A DNA stretch of 12,258 bases. Origin: JAVBPB01 sp031549965 (GTDB lineage Bacteria; Bacillota; Clostridia; Lachnospirales; Lachnospiraceae). The notes beneath the pieces were generated by a model. It was not told the origin of the DNA and did not search any database. It saw only the letters and a program-made list of their open reading frames with translations. Made by a program: the position numbers and the translations under genes. The stretch covers positions 1 through 12,258 of the forward strand of contig JAVBPB010000029.1 in assembly GCA_031549965.1 (NCBI GenBank), in the 5' to 3' direction. Numbering within the stretch: the first letter of the stretch is position 1; each line of letters starts with the position of its first letter. Positions 1-6,851 of this stretch are shown piece after piece.

Positions 1-681
1 ATAAGCATTCACACCATGTTTTCTATAATAATGCTTATTTTGTAATTCCTGTGGTGCAGGCTGTACTTTGGGGTTAATTGTCTCAGTGCGATATGCCATC
101 TTTGCTACTTCTTCCAGTACCACTGCATTGTGAACAGCTTCATATGCATCCCTTCCCCATGTAAATGGTCCATGATTCTTGCAAAGTACTGCCGGAACAG
201 CCATTGGTTCTTTATTCATGGCTTTAAATTCACTTACTATTAAAAGTCCTGTGTTTTTTTCATATGCTCCTTCTATTTCCTCAGATGTCAGACACCTTAT
301 GCATGGAATTTCTCCATACATATAGTCTGCATGGGTAGTTCCATAACAAGGAATGCTCCTGCCTGCTTGTGCCCAACTGGTTGCATAAGAAGAATGAGTG
401 TGAACTATTCCTCCTATTTCATGAAATGCTTTATATAATTCTAAATGAGTGGCAGTATCAGAGGATGGATTATACCTGCCTTCCACCTTATTTCCTTCTA
501 AATCCATAACAACCATATCTTCAATGGAAAGTTTATCATAATCCACACCACTTGGCTTAATCACAAACATACCTTTTTCTCTGTCAATTCCGCTTACATT
601 TCCCCACGTAAAAGTTACAAGCCCATATTTTACAAGATCCATGTTAGCTTCATATACTTGTTTTTTTAAATAGTCTAACAA
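1..681 (-). CDS. araD: L-ribulose-5-phosphate 4-epimerase (3' end cut by window edge)
   Basis: Class II aldolase-family epimerase that converts L-ribulose-5-phosphate to D-xylulose-5-phosphate, the last step of arabinose breakdown, in the cytoplasm. I translated 227 residues from the minus strand, and the frame is open to base 1. The zinc-site residues fall where the E. coli enzyme has them, shifted by one: Asp75, His94 and His96 (in VHTHS) and His170 (in CKNHGPF). The reading stops at ...HGVNAY. The family usually ends with Tyr-Gly-Gln, so only a few residues, including the catalytic C-terminal tyrosine, should lie outside the window. The start is taken as TTG at 681-679 because an ATG at 692 is out of frame and hits a stop, while a good ribosome site (AAGGATGG) sits 7 bases before the TTG. 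The gene follows araK after 39 bases, so both are probably on one transcript. Identity is very likely. Confidence 0.95.
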   Translation of the reverse strand, partial: MLDYLKKQVYEANMDLVKYGLVTFTWGNVSGIDREKGMFVIKPSGVDYDKLSIEDMVVMDLEGNKVEGRYNPSSDTATHLELYKAFHEIGGIVHTHSSYATSWAQAGRSIPCYGTTHADYMYGEIPCIRCLTSEEIEGAYEKNTGLLIVSEFKAMNKEPMAVPAVLCKNHGPFTWGRDAYEAVHNAVVLEEVAKMAYRTETINPKVQPAPQELQNKHYYRKHGVNAY

Positions 682-688
682 TTTATAC

Positions 689-696
689 CCATCCTT
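689..696 (-). promoter_or_regulatory. Ribosome binding site that decides the TTG start of araD
   Basis: On the minus strand AAGGATGG lies 7 bases before TTG (681-679). The nearest ATG (692-690) overlaps this site and runs into a stop after five codons, so it cannot start araD. The TTG reading gives the expected N-terminus (LDYLKKQVYEANMDLVKYG). Confidence 0.7.
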
Positions 697-720
697 CAAT
701 TTATTTTATATTAATCAATC

Positions 721-2328
721 TTATTTTAAGAAATCTACTGTTGCTCTTTCAATTGGAAGCCCTTGTTTATACCTTTCAATAAATACATCAAAGCTTTCCA
801 CGTCCTGTGGGTCTGGATTAATTTCATTTCCTGCTTCTTTAGAAAATACTTTGTTAGAAAGATAAGTATCAAAAGTTTCATTTTCTTCTTTGTTAATCAT
901 ATATGATGCCAATAATGCAATTCCCCACGCACCACCTTCTCCTGCAGTTTCCATTACAGAAACAGGGGCATTCATGGCAGCCGCCATAATCTTTTGCCCA
1001 ACTTCCTTAGTTTTAAATAAACCACCATGTCCAAGGATTCGTTCAACCTTAACACTTTCTTCTTTTAAGAGAATATCCATGCCTACTTTCAATGCTCCAA
1101 GAGAAGTAAATAAATGAACTTTCATAAAGTTTGCAAGGTTAAATTTACTATAAGGAGTACGTACAAAAAGAGGACGTCCTTCTTCAAAATTAGTTATATG
1201 CTCCCCTGAAAAATAGTTGTACGCTAATAATCCGCCACAGTCTGCATCTCCTTCTAATGCTTTATTGTATAAAGTATTAAAAAGCTTGTCCATATCCACT
1301 TCCATGCCAAGGCTTTCAGAGAATTCTTTAAATAGGTTTACCCATGCATTTAAGTCTGACGTACAATTGTTACAGTGAACCATAGCCACTGGTTCTCCTG
1401 TTGGAGTGGTAACCAAATCTATTTCGGAATAACCCTTTGACATTTCCTTCTCCAGTACGATCATGGCAAATACACTTGTACCGGCTGATACATTTCCCGT
1501 ACGCTTAGAAACACTGTTGGTTGCTGACATTCCGGTTCCTGCATCTCCTTCTGGAGGACAAAGAGGAATTCCTATACTAAGTTGCCCGCTTGTATCTAAT
1601 AATTTTGCACCTTCCTCTGAAAGATTTCCTGCTATTTTGCCTGCTGTCAGTACCTTTGGTAAAATATCTTCTAATCTCCATGTATAGTTTTTATCCTTTA
1701 TTAGCTGTTCAAAGGTTTTTATCATTTCTTTATTATATTTTTTTGTGTCGGAATCAATAGGAAACATTCCTGAGGCTTCACCAATTCCAATTACTTTTTC
1801 ATCAGTTAGCTTCCAGTGAATATAGCCTGCCAATGTTGTGAAAAAATCTATATCTGCAACATGTTCTTCCCCATTTAGAATTGCCTGATAAAGGTGGGCG
1901 ATACTCCATCTTTGAGGAATATTAAAATCAAATGCTTTTGTAAGCTTTTTTGATGCTTCTCCAGTCATGGTATTTCTCCATGTACGAAATGGAACTAGAA
2001 GTTCTCCTTCTTTATTAAATGCCATATAACCATGCATCATTCCACTAAAACCTATAGCTCCAATATTCTTAAGAATTATTCCATATTTTTCATATACATC
2101 CTTAGCCATTTTAGAATAGCAGTTTTGTAAGCCTTTCCAGATATCATCAAGACTGTAAGTCCAAATATTATTCTCATAACGGTTTTCCCAGTCATGGCTT
2201 CCTAAGGCAATAGGGGTGTTTTCTTCATCTACTAATACTGCCTTAATTCTTGTAGAGCCAAACTCAATTCCCAAAGCTGTTTTTCCATTTTCAATGGATT
2301 TTTTTACTGCATTTATATCAAGTTTCAT
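721..2328 (-). CDS. araK: L-ribulokinase of the clostridial AraK type (FGGY kinase)
   Basis: Cytoplasmic FGGY-family sugar kinase of 535 residues, predicted to phosphorylate L-ribulose with ATP to give the AraD substrate. The N-terminal phosphate loop is GIEFGSTRIKAVLVD (20-34). The likely catalytic base is Asp262 in PPEGDAGTGMSA, followed by a TGNVSAGTS segment (277-285) typical of FGGY kinases. The C-terminal ATP half carries ILGHGGLFKTKEVGQ (431-445) and ETAGEGGAWGIALLAS (460-475). The sequence does not resemble enterobacterial AraB in detail. From memory, clostridia use a non-orthologous ribulokinase, AraK, in their AraR regulons, and the placement beside araD and araR fits that. Many databases would label it araB, FGGY kinase or xylulokinase-like. 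The start ATG has a strong site (TAAGGAGAGG) 5-6 bases upstream. It has its own promoter and operator-like dyad at 2371-2401. Confidence 0.88.
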   Translation of the reverse strand: MKLDINAVKKSIENGKTALGIEFGSTRIKAVLVDEENTPIALGSHDWENRYENNIWTYSLDDIWKGLQNCYSKMAKDVYEKYGIILKNIGAIGFSGMMHGYMAFNKEGELLVPFRTWRNTMTGEASKKLTKAFDFNIPQRWSIAHLYQAILNGEEHVADIDFFTTLAGYIHWKLTDEKVIGIGEASGMFPIDSDTKKYNKEMIKTFEQLIKDKNYTWRLEDILPKVLTAGKIAGNLSEEGAKLLDTSGQLSIGIPLCPPEGDAGTGMSATNSVSKRTGNVSAGTSVFAMIVLEKEMSKGYSEIDLVTTPTGEPVAMVHCNNCTSDLNAWVNLFKEFSESLGMEVDMDKLFNTLYNKALEGDADCGGLLAYNYFSGEHITNFEEGRPLFVRTPYSKFNLANFMKVHLFTSLGALKVGMDILLKEESVKVERILGHGGLFKTKEVGQKIMAAAMNAPVSVMETAGEGGAWGIALLASYMINKEENETFDTYLSNKVFSKEAGNEINPDPQDVESFDVFIERYKQGLPIERATVDFLK

Positions 2329-2370
2329 ATATACCTCTCCTTACATAATATGCTAACTAATACCTATTAT

Positions 2371-2398
2371 TTTATAACTTGTATGCACGTATATACAA
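2371..2398 (-). promoter_or_regulatory. Candidate promoter of araK-araD
   Basis: On the minus strand a -35-like TTGTAT (2398-2393) is followed after 16 bases by a -10-like TATAAA (2376-2371). Transcription would begin near 2364 and leave a short leader before the araK ribosome site. The spacer is almost entirely filled by the dyad at 2376-2401, so a bound repressor would block polymerase. The hexamers are imperfect and the call is by eye. Confidence 0.55.
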
Positions 2399-2401
2399 GT
2401 T
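2376..2401 (-). promoter_or_regulatory. Candidate AraR operator before araK
   Basis: A 26-base dyad with 9-base outer arms AACTTGTAT and ATACAAGTT around an 8-base centre that itself contains ACGT; 22 of 26 positions are symmetric. The TTGTA/TACAA half-sites match those of the Bacillus AraR operator (TTGTACGTACAA core), but here they are 10 bases apart rather than 2. It overlaps the araK promoter. That AraR is the binder is inferred from the half-sites and the nearby araR gene. Confidence 0.65.
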
Positions 2402-2427
2402 GTTTTTTATATTGAAGCACTAATGTT

Positions 2428-3141
2428 TTATTTATGGGTATCAGAATGCTTTCGTAAGAACATAATGCCTTTATCCTTAAAACCTATTCCTAGAATACCC
2501 GCAATACCTGTTATAACGAAAACAATTAATGATATTTTCCACTGACCTTCACGCATGGTATGACCTATCATTGTTGATGACAATACAGAAGGAATACGAG
2601 CAATAGTAGAAATTATTATAAATTTAATTGTACTCATTTGAGTAATACCCACAATATAGGTGAGCATATCTTTAGGAGTTCCCGGAATGAAAAAAAGTGT
2701 AAATATTACCATTTCACTTTTACGATTATCATGAAGCCATTTCCATTTCTTAATATTTTCTTCTTTAAAAAAGGAATATAATAAACCTTTTCCAAACTTT
2801 TTAGATAAAGTAAATATAATTGTTGAAGCTAAAATACAACCAGCCAAGCAAGTTATCATTCCACCAATTGTTCCATATAATACACCAGCAAGTAATTCAA
2901 TTGGTTCTCCGGGTATAAAAGCTATAATAACCTGTAAAATTTGCACCAAAAGAATAATAAAATAACCTGCTATCCCTATTTCATTTATCCACTGTTGTAA
3001 TTCTTCCTGATAACCTGCATCTGATAAATTTCTTAAAAATGGCAGTAATAACAGTGTTATTCCAGTAACAAGTGCACTAAATAATATAGAGTAAATTATA
3101 ACTCTCTTACGAATTTTTTTGTCCATACACACTTTTTCCAT
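2428..3141 (-). CDS. TVP38/TMEM64 (VTT domain, DedA-like) membrane protein
   Basis: Integral membrane protein of 237 residues. Hydrophobic stretches lie near 14-34, 56-76, 80-112, 143-165, 170-190 and 203-222. The family signature is visible twice: FIPGEPIELLAGVLYGTIGG (about 75-94), and later FFIPGTPKDMLTYIVG. These PG-containing re-entrant segments define the VTT domain shared by DedA and TVP38/TMEM64 proteins. Related proteins are tied to lipid scrambling or membrane homeostasis, but the role of this one is unknown. It lies between araR and araK, all on the same strand, and a dyad like the araK operator precedes it, so it may belong to the arabinose regulon. The start is uncertain: ATG at 3141 (poor ribosome site) or ATG at 3126, five residues in, after a GGAAAAAG stretch. 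Confidence 0.85.
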   Translation of the reverse strand: MEKVCMDKKIRKRVIIYSILFSALVTGITLLLLPFLRNLSDAGYQEELQQWINEIGIAGYFIILLVQILQVIIAFIPGEPIELLAGVLYGTIGGMITCLAGCILASTIIFTLSKKFGKGLLYSFFKEENIKKWKWLHDNRKSEMVIFTLFFIPGTPKDMLTYIVGITQMSTIKFIIISTIARIPSVLSSTMIGHTMREGQWKISLIVFVITGIAGILGIGFKDKGIMFLRKHSDTHK

Positions 3142-3205
3142 CGCTTTCTCTGCATGGTTAATAAATTTTAGCTAAAGCACACTTATTTAACCATTTCTGT
3201 TAGAA

Positions 3206-3232
3206 ATTATATTGTAGTAAAACATATTACAA
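3206..3232 (-). promoter_or_regulatory. Candidate promoter with TTGTA...TACAA dyad before the VTT gene
   Basis: On the minus strand TTGTA (3232-3228) and TACAA (3216-3212) flank 11 bases, and a perfect TATAAT (3211-3206) directly abuts the second half-site. The first half-site supplies a -35-like TTGTAA (15-base spacing) or ATTGTA (16-base spacing). This nearly repeats the arrangement at araK. The dyad overlaps the araR stop codon (3229-3227), so araR read-through and a separate promoter could both feed the membrane-protein gene. The spacing is slightly short, so confidence is moderate. Confidence 0.45.
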
Positions 3233-4324
3233 TCTGGAAATACAAGATTCTCTAATAATTAATTCTGGAATCATAATTCTTGGTACTTTACTATCTTTAT
3301 CTTCTATTCCACGAATCTTTTCCATTAAAAGCTCTGCTGCTGCCTCTCCTAATTTTTCTTTAGGATGGGTTACAGTGGTAAGTTTTATTGGTCCGCTAGT
3401 GGCAGCAAAAGAATTATCATATCCTGTTACAGATATATTCTCAGGTACTTTTAGTTTATTTTTCTCCAAAACTTGTATAATTTCTATTGCAATTTTGTCA
3501 TTATAGCAAACCACTGAATCCATGGAAATTCCCCTTTGTATGAAGTTTTCCATCATAGCTATTGGCTTTTTTTCACGATCTTCTGTATGAAATAAAATAA
3601 CTTTATCTGGATCATAAGGAATGCCTCCTTCATTCAAAGCTTTTATATACCCCTTATGTCTTCCTGTTCCCTGAACATCATCAATTTTAAATATTCCTAC
3701 TATATTTTTATGACCAAGCTGAATTAAATATCTGGTAAGCAGATAGCTTCCTTCTATATCATCTAAAATAACATTAGGCTTATCACTCATTTGAATGTAG
3801 GTTCCCTGTATAAATACATAGGGTACATTCATGGCATCAAATTTTTCGTATAAGCTGGTATGTTGGCAATAAATTTCACTTTTGCTTGGTTCAATAATTA
3901 ATCCATCAATATTTTTAGTTAATATATCCTGTAATGCCTTTGCTTCATTTTTTTGACTATTACCAGTATTTTTTAATATTATACTATATCCATTATTAGT
4001 TAATACAGCATCCATTCCCCGAATCAACAAAGGAAATATATAATCAGATATATATGTGGTAATAACTGCAATGTTATGGGAATTTTTTTTATTTTGTAAC
4101 CTGTCAGTACAAAAGGTTCCTCTTCCGTGTACTGCTTCAATTAATCCTTCATTTTCTAACATTGATAGTGCTTTTCGCACAATATGACGGCTTATATCAT
4201 ACTGTTTTGCGAGTTCATTTTCTGAGGGAATTTTATTACCCGGTCTAATTCTACCATCTATTATTTCCTTTTTTAAGGTTTCCATTAATATATAGTATTT
4301 TGCTTTGCCCATTTTCTCACTCAT
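3227..4324 (-). CDS. araR: Arabinose-responsive repressor, GntR-LacI hybrid type
   Basis: Cytoplasmic transcription repressor of 365 residues, close to the usual length of Bacillus AraR. Residues 7-71 form a GntR winged helix (KIPSENELAKQYDISRHIVR, then ALSMLENEGLIEAVHGRGTF). Residues 83-365 form a LacI/periplasmic-binding-like sugar domain, with NIAVITTYISDYIFPLLIRG, DDIEGSYLLTRYLIQLGHKN, a VVCYNDKIA segment, and VTGYDNS followed by LTTVTHP. This GntR head on a LacI body is the AraR architecture, and the adjacent araK and araD support arabinose as effector. A longer reading from 4372 is open, but ATG 4324 is preferred because GGAGG lies 4 bases before it and the winged helix begins just after it. 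I saw no clear TTGTA/TACAA dyad in the 86 bases upstream, so autoregulation is not evident. Confidence 0.88.
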   Translation of the reverse strand: MSEKMGKAKYYILMETLKKEIIDGRIRPGNKIPSENELAKQYDISRHIVRKALSMLENEGLIEAVHGRGTFCTDRLQNKKNSHNIAVITTYISDYIFPLLIRGMDAVLTNNGYSIILKNTGNSQKNEAKALQDILTKNIDGLIIEPSKSEIYCQHTSLYEKFDAMNVPYVFIQGTYIQMSDKPNVILDDIEGSYLLTRYLIQLGHKNIVGIFKIDDVQGTGRHKGYIKALNEGGIPYDPDKVILFHTEDREKKPIAMMENFIQRGISMDSVVCYNDKIAIEIIQVLEKNKLKVPENISVTGYDNSFAATSGPIKLTTVTHPKEKLGEAAAELLMEKIRGIEDKDSKVPRIMIPELIIRESCISRL

Positions 4325-4410
4325 AGTACCTCCAAATACTATTTGAAATATTTTACAATTCATTATCTTCACGTAATAATTGTTGTTCTTTAAAATCCTT
4401 CACTCCCATT

Positions 4411-5343
4411 TTAATCACTCGTTCTGTTTACAATATAAATTCCTAAGCAAATTAACCCAAGAGATATAACACCGACTATTCCAAATGCCTGCTTGGATTC
4501 TCCTAAGATAATGGCAGATAAGATAACGCCAAATATAGGAGTTACAAAAGAAAATACAGTTACTTTACCTACTGAATTGTATTTTAGTAAAGTACCCCAT
4601 AAGGTATAAGCTACTGCTGATAAAGCTGCTAAATATGCTAATAATGCCGTAGATGAAAAATTAAATCCAGATAAATGCCCTCCCATTAAAGTACCAAGGA
4701 TAATTAATACAATTCCTCCAATAAAAAATTGATATCCACATAAAATATATGTACGTTCAGTTTTTGAAAACATCTTAATCAAAATTGAGGAGAATGCATA
4801 TGCCGTCATAGAAAGTAAAATAGCACCTTCACCATTTAATCTAAAATTAAGATCCATTGTATTTCCAATTAAATTGATGATTATAACCCCTGAAAAACCA
4901 ATAACGCATCCAATTATCTTATAAAAGGTTAATTTCTCCATACGAAAAATAATACTGGCAATCAACAGAGCAATAAAAGCATTAGCACCTTGAATAATGG
5001 AGCATTTAACTCCACTGGTATTAGCAAGGCCTATGTAAAAGAAAAAATACTGAATTACAGTTTGTACCATGCCAAGTTCTAAAACATGTAAATAATTTCC
5101 CCTAGAAGGAAATAATATTTTTTTATTAATTATGCTAAATACGATAATGGTTAGAAGACCTGCAAGAGCAAATCTAGTTCCGGCAAAAATAAGTTGAGTA
5201 CCTGTATCGTTTTTGGCTATATTAAATAAAGAATATCCAGTTTTGATTAATGGGGCGGCACTTCCCCACAACAAACAACAAAAAATTGCAAGTAAGGTAA
5301 CAAAAATCGGCTTGGTAAATAGATCTTTACGGTTTATTTTCAT
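4411..5343 (-). CDS. DMT superfamily (EamA) transporter
   Basis: Inner-membrane permease of 310 residues with about ten hydrophobic helices arranged as two EamA halves (about 12-156 and 170-306). Helix 1 holds the familiar LLWGSAAPLIKTGY; the first half ends with YKIIGCVIGFSGVIIIN and the second with an ILGESKQAFGIVGVISLGLI segment, both typical of EamA repeats. Family members export or exchange metabolites such as amino acids, nucleotides or sugars; no substrate can be read here. It lies 86 bases upstream of araR on the same strand and could be co-transcribed with it, but its own promoter (5369-5397) shows no AraR-like dyad. The start ATG has a modest AAAGG site about 10 bases upstream. Confidence 0.88.
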   Translation of the reverse strand: MKINRKDLFTKPIFVTLLAIFCCLLWGSAAPLIKTGYSLFNIAKNDTGTQLIFAGTRFALAGLLTIIVFSIINKKILFPSRGNYLHVLELGMVQTVIQYFFFYIGLANTSGVKCSIIQGANAFIALLIASIIFRMEKLTFYKIIGCVIGFSGVIIINLIGNTMDLNFRLNGEGAILLSMTAYAFSSILIKMFSKTERTYILCGYQFFIGGIVLIILGTLMGGHLSGFNFSSTALLAYLAALSAVAYTLWGTLLKYNSVGKVTVFSFVTPIFGVILSAIILGESKQAFGIVGVISLGLICLGIYIVNRTSD

Positions 5344-5368
5344 TTATATAATACCTTTCTTTTTGTTT

Positions 5369-5397
5369 ATTATAAAAAATCGTTGGTGCTATATCCA
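5369..5397 (-). promoter_or_regulatory. Candidate promoter of the EamA transporter gene
   Basis: On the minus strand TGGATA (5397-5392, four of six matches to the -35 consensus) is followed after exactly 17 bases by a perfect TATAAT (5374-5369). Transcription would start about 20 bases before the gene, leaving just enough leader for its ribosome site. Confidence 0.55.
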
Positions 5398-5566
5398 GGT
5401 CGCTGAAAAAGTCCTTGATTTAGTCTTTCAAATATTCTTTCACACTAATTTTTTTCTTAGCATATAAAAAATAGCAGTAAATTTAACAATATGTAGTGCT
5501 GTTTAGATATTACACCAAACAGTCATACATATTAAAATAACTACTATAGATTACTATTTTATCATG

Positions 5567-5601
5567 AGTATAAAAACTTTTCAAATAATTATTTTTATAC
5601 T
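5567..5601. repeat. Perfect 10-base inverted repeat in the divergent control region
   Basis: Arms AGTATAAAAA (5567-5576) and TTTTTATACT (5592-5601) are exactly complementary around a 15-base loop. It lies about 80 bases upstream of the -35 box of the ABC operon. It could be a regulator site or a weak AT-only hairpin; it is too AT-rich for a convincing terminator stem. Confidence 0.5.
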
Positions 5602-5680
5602 AATACAAATATTACTTTAAAACATATAACTATTTACCTTAATATATCAATCAATTATTTTTAATCTTTGATGAACATTC

Positions 5681-5709
5681 TTGACACTAAATAAACCCCA
5701 TGCTAATAT
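5681..5709 (+). promoter_or_regulatory. Candidate promoter of the ABC transporter operon
   Basis: A perfect TTGACA (5681-5686) is followed after 17 bases by TAATAT (5704-5709), preceded by TGC as in an extended -10. Transcription would start near 5716. It is the best promoter match upstream of the rightward operon. Confidence 0.7.
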
Positions 5710-5808
5710 AAAATAATAGTTCAGATTTCATATTTTAGCCTATATGTAGAAATTAAATATGGTGTATTATGTTACCACCTATAAAAAGAGGAAATATTCG
5801 ATGTTAAA

Positions 5809-6849
5809 TTGAATAAAACTCTTAAAATACATCCTTTGAAAGGAGGAATTGCTGTTAACCTTATTTTAATAAAATACTTCAAGAAATTACTTCAATTAAT
5901 AGTTTTTTTGATTGCACTATCAATAGTAGTGTTTGTTCTGGCAAGACTTACTCCTGGAGATCCCCTGACAGCATACTATGGCGATGCATTAGATCGAATG
6001 TCTATGGAACAAAAAAATGCGGCAATAATTCGCCTTTCCCTTGACCGTCCAATAGCTGAACAATACCTGACTTGGGCAAAGAATGTTCTTCATGGAGATT
6101 TTGGCATATCCTATATGTATAAACGTCCAGTCAACAGTGTAATCGGAGATTTATGGCCAAATACCTTAATACTCAGTGGTCTTTCGTACCTTTTAACCTT
6201 TATACTGTCAACTCTGCTGGCATTATTTTGTGCAAGGCATGAGGGAAGTTTTATTGATACAGTTATATGTAAACTTGGAACCATAAGCAGTTTAATTCCA
6301 ACATTCTTTATTGCTCTTATGTGTATTCTTATCTTTTCGGTAAATTTAAAAATTATGCCCACAAGTGGTGCATACTCAATTGGGCATAAAAATGATTTTA
6401 TTGACCGGATGCTTCACCTTATCCTACCCTTATTTACCCTAACGATAACGCATCTATGGTACTATGCATATATGCTTCGTAATAAATTAATTGACGAACT
6501 TAACAAAGATTATATACTCCTGCTTCGCATAAAGAGGTTATCCACCTCAAAGATTCTTTACCGCCATTGTTTACGAAACTGCTTACCCGCATTGATTACT
6601 ATAATGTCTATATCTGTACCTCATATAATTTCAGGAACATACATTGTGGAGCTTGTATTTTCATATCCGGGACTTGGCACACTGGCTTTTGAATCTGCAC
6701 AATATAAAGATTATAATATGCTGTCCATAATAACACTTTTAACAGGTTTTGCTGTAATAGTTACCAGCATAATTGGGCAAGAACTATCCGCATGGCTTGA
6801 CCCGGCTATGGCACATGAAAATACCCAAAGGGCAAAGGGTGGACAATAA
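5809..6849 (+). CDS. Opp/Nik-type ABC transporter permease, first subunit
   Basis: Membrane subunit of a peptide/nickel-class importer, of the OppB/NikB/DppB type. From the first start it has 346 residues, longer than the roughly 310 of NikB because of extra N-terminal residues. TM1 is about 26-46, followed by LARLTPGDP (44-52), the family hallmark. Further helices lie near 118-142, 158-180, 203-224, 262-285 and 303-325. FSYPGLG (284-290) and WLDP (329-332) are also family marks. The EAA loop (233-260) is degenerate: where the family has A-R-A-K-G it reads LRIKR. TTG 5809 is the first canonical in-frame start but has no close ribosome site. A perfect AAAGGAGG (5839-5846) points instead at a GTT codon (5854), where homologues would begin. 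The next gene starts 2 bases after the stop. Confidence 0.85.
   Translation: MNKTLKIHPLKGGIAVNLILIKYFKKLLQLIVFLIALSIVVFVLARLTPGDPLTAYYGDALDRMSMEQKNAAIIRLSLDRPIAEQYLTWAKNVLHGDFGISYMYKRPVNSVIGDLWPNTLILSGLSYLLTFILSTLLALFCARHEGSFIDTVICKLGTISSLIPTFFIALMCILIFSVNLKIMPTSGAYSIGHKNDFIDRMLHLILPLFTLTITHLWYYAYMLRNKLIDELNKDYILLLRIKRLSTSKILYRHCLRNCLPALITIMSISVPHIISGTYIVELVFSYPGLGTLAFESAQYKDYNMLSIITLLTGFAVIVTSIIGQELSAWLDPAMAHENTQRAKGGQ
5839..5846 (+). promoter_or_regulatory. Strong ribosome site facing a GTT codon
   Basis: AAAGGAGG is followed by a 7-base spacer and then GTT (5854-5856), in the frame of the permease. No ATG, GTG or TTG in that frame lies at a usable distance; TTG at 5836 precedes the site. 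CTG at 5852 and TTG at 5849 are out of frame and stop within a few codons. Confidence 0.6.
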
Positions 6850-6851
6850 AC

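Larger units (their letters stand above)
5344..5808. other. Divergent AT-rich control region (465 bases)
   Basis: No convincing gene lies here. The region separates the leftward EamA gene from the rightward ABC operon and holds a promoter for each, a 35-base inverted repeat, and an untranslated leader of about 90 bases before the first permease. An open reading on the plus strand at 5213-5467 mostly runs antisense through the EamA gene and has no family features. I saw no riboswitch or tRNA. Confidence 0.7.

Noticed and set aside
3193..3207. Perfect small inverted repeat ATTTCT-GTT-AGAAAT downstream of araR.
   Set aside because: A 6-base AT-rich stem with no T-run on the minus strand; not a credible terminator, and chance is likely at this base composition.
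4353..4409. Minus-strand short reading frame of 18 codons between the EamA stop and araR (MGVKDFKEQQLLREDNEL).
   Set aside because: It has no ribosome site, and ATG next to an upstream stop in AT-rich DNA is common. A leader peptide for araR is possible but unsupported.
5213..5467. Plus-strand 84-residue open frame overlapping the start of the EamA gene.
   Set aside because: It is mostly antisense to a clear membrane-protein gene, has no ribosome site, and shows no family features.
5754..5784. Possible hairpin or riboswitch in the ABC operon leader around GGTG...CACC.
   Set aside because: The stem is only 4-5 pairs, and no conserved metal or cofactor riboswitch core could be recognised.
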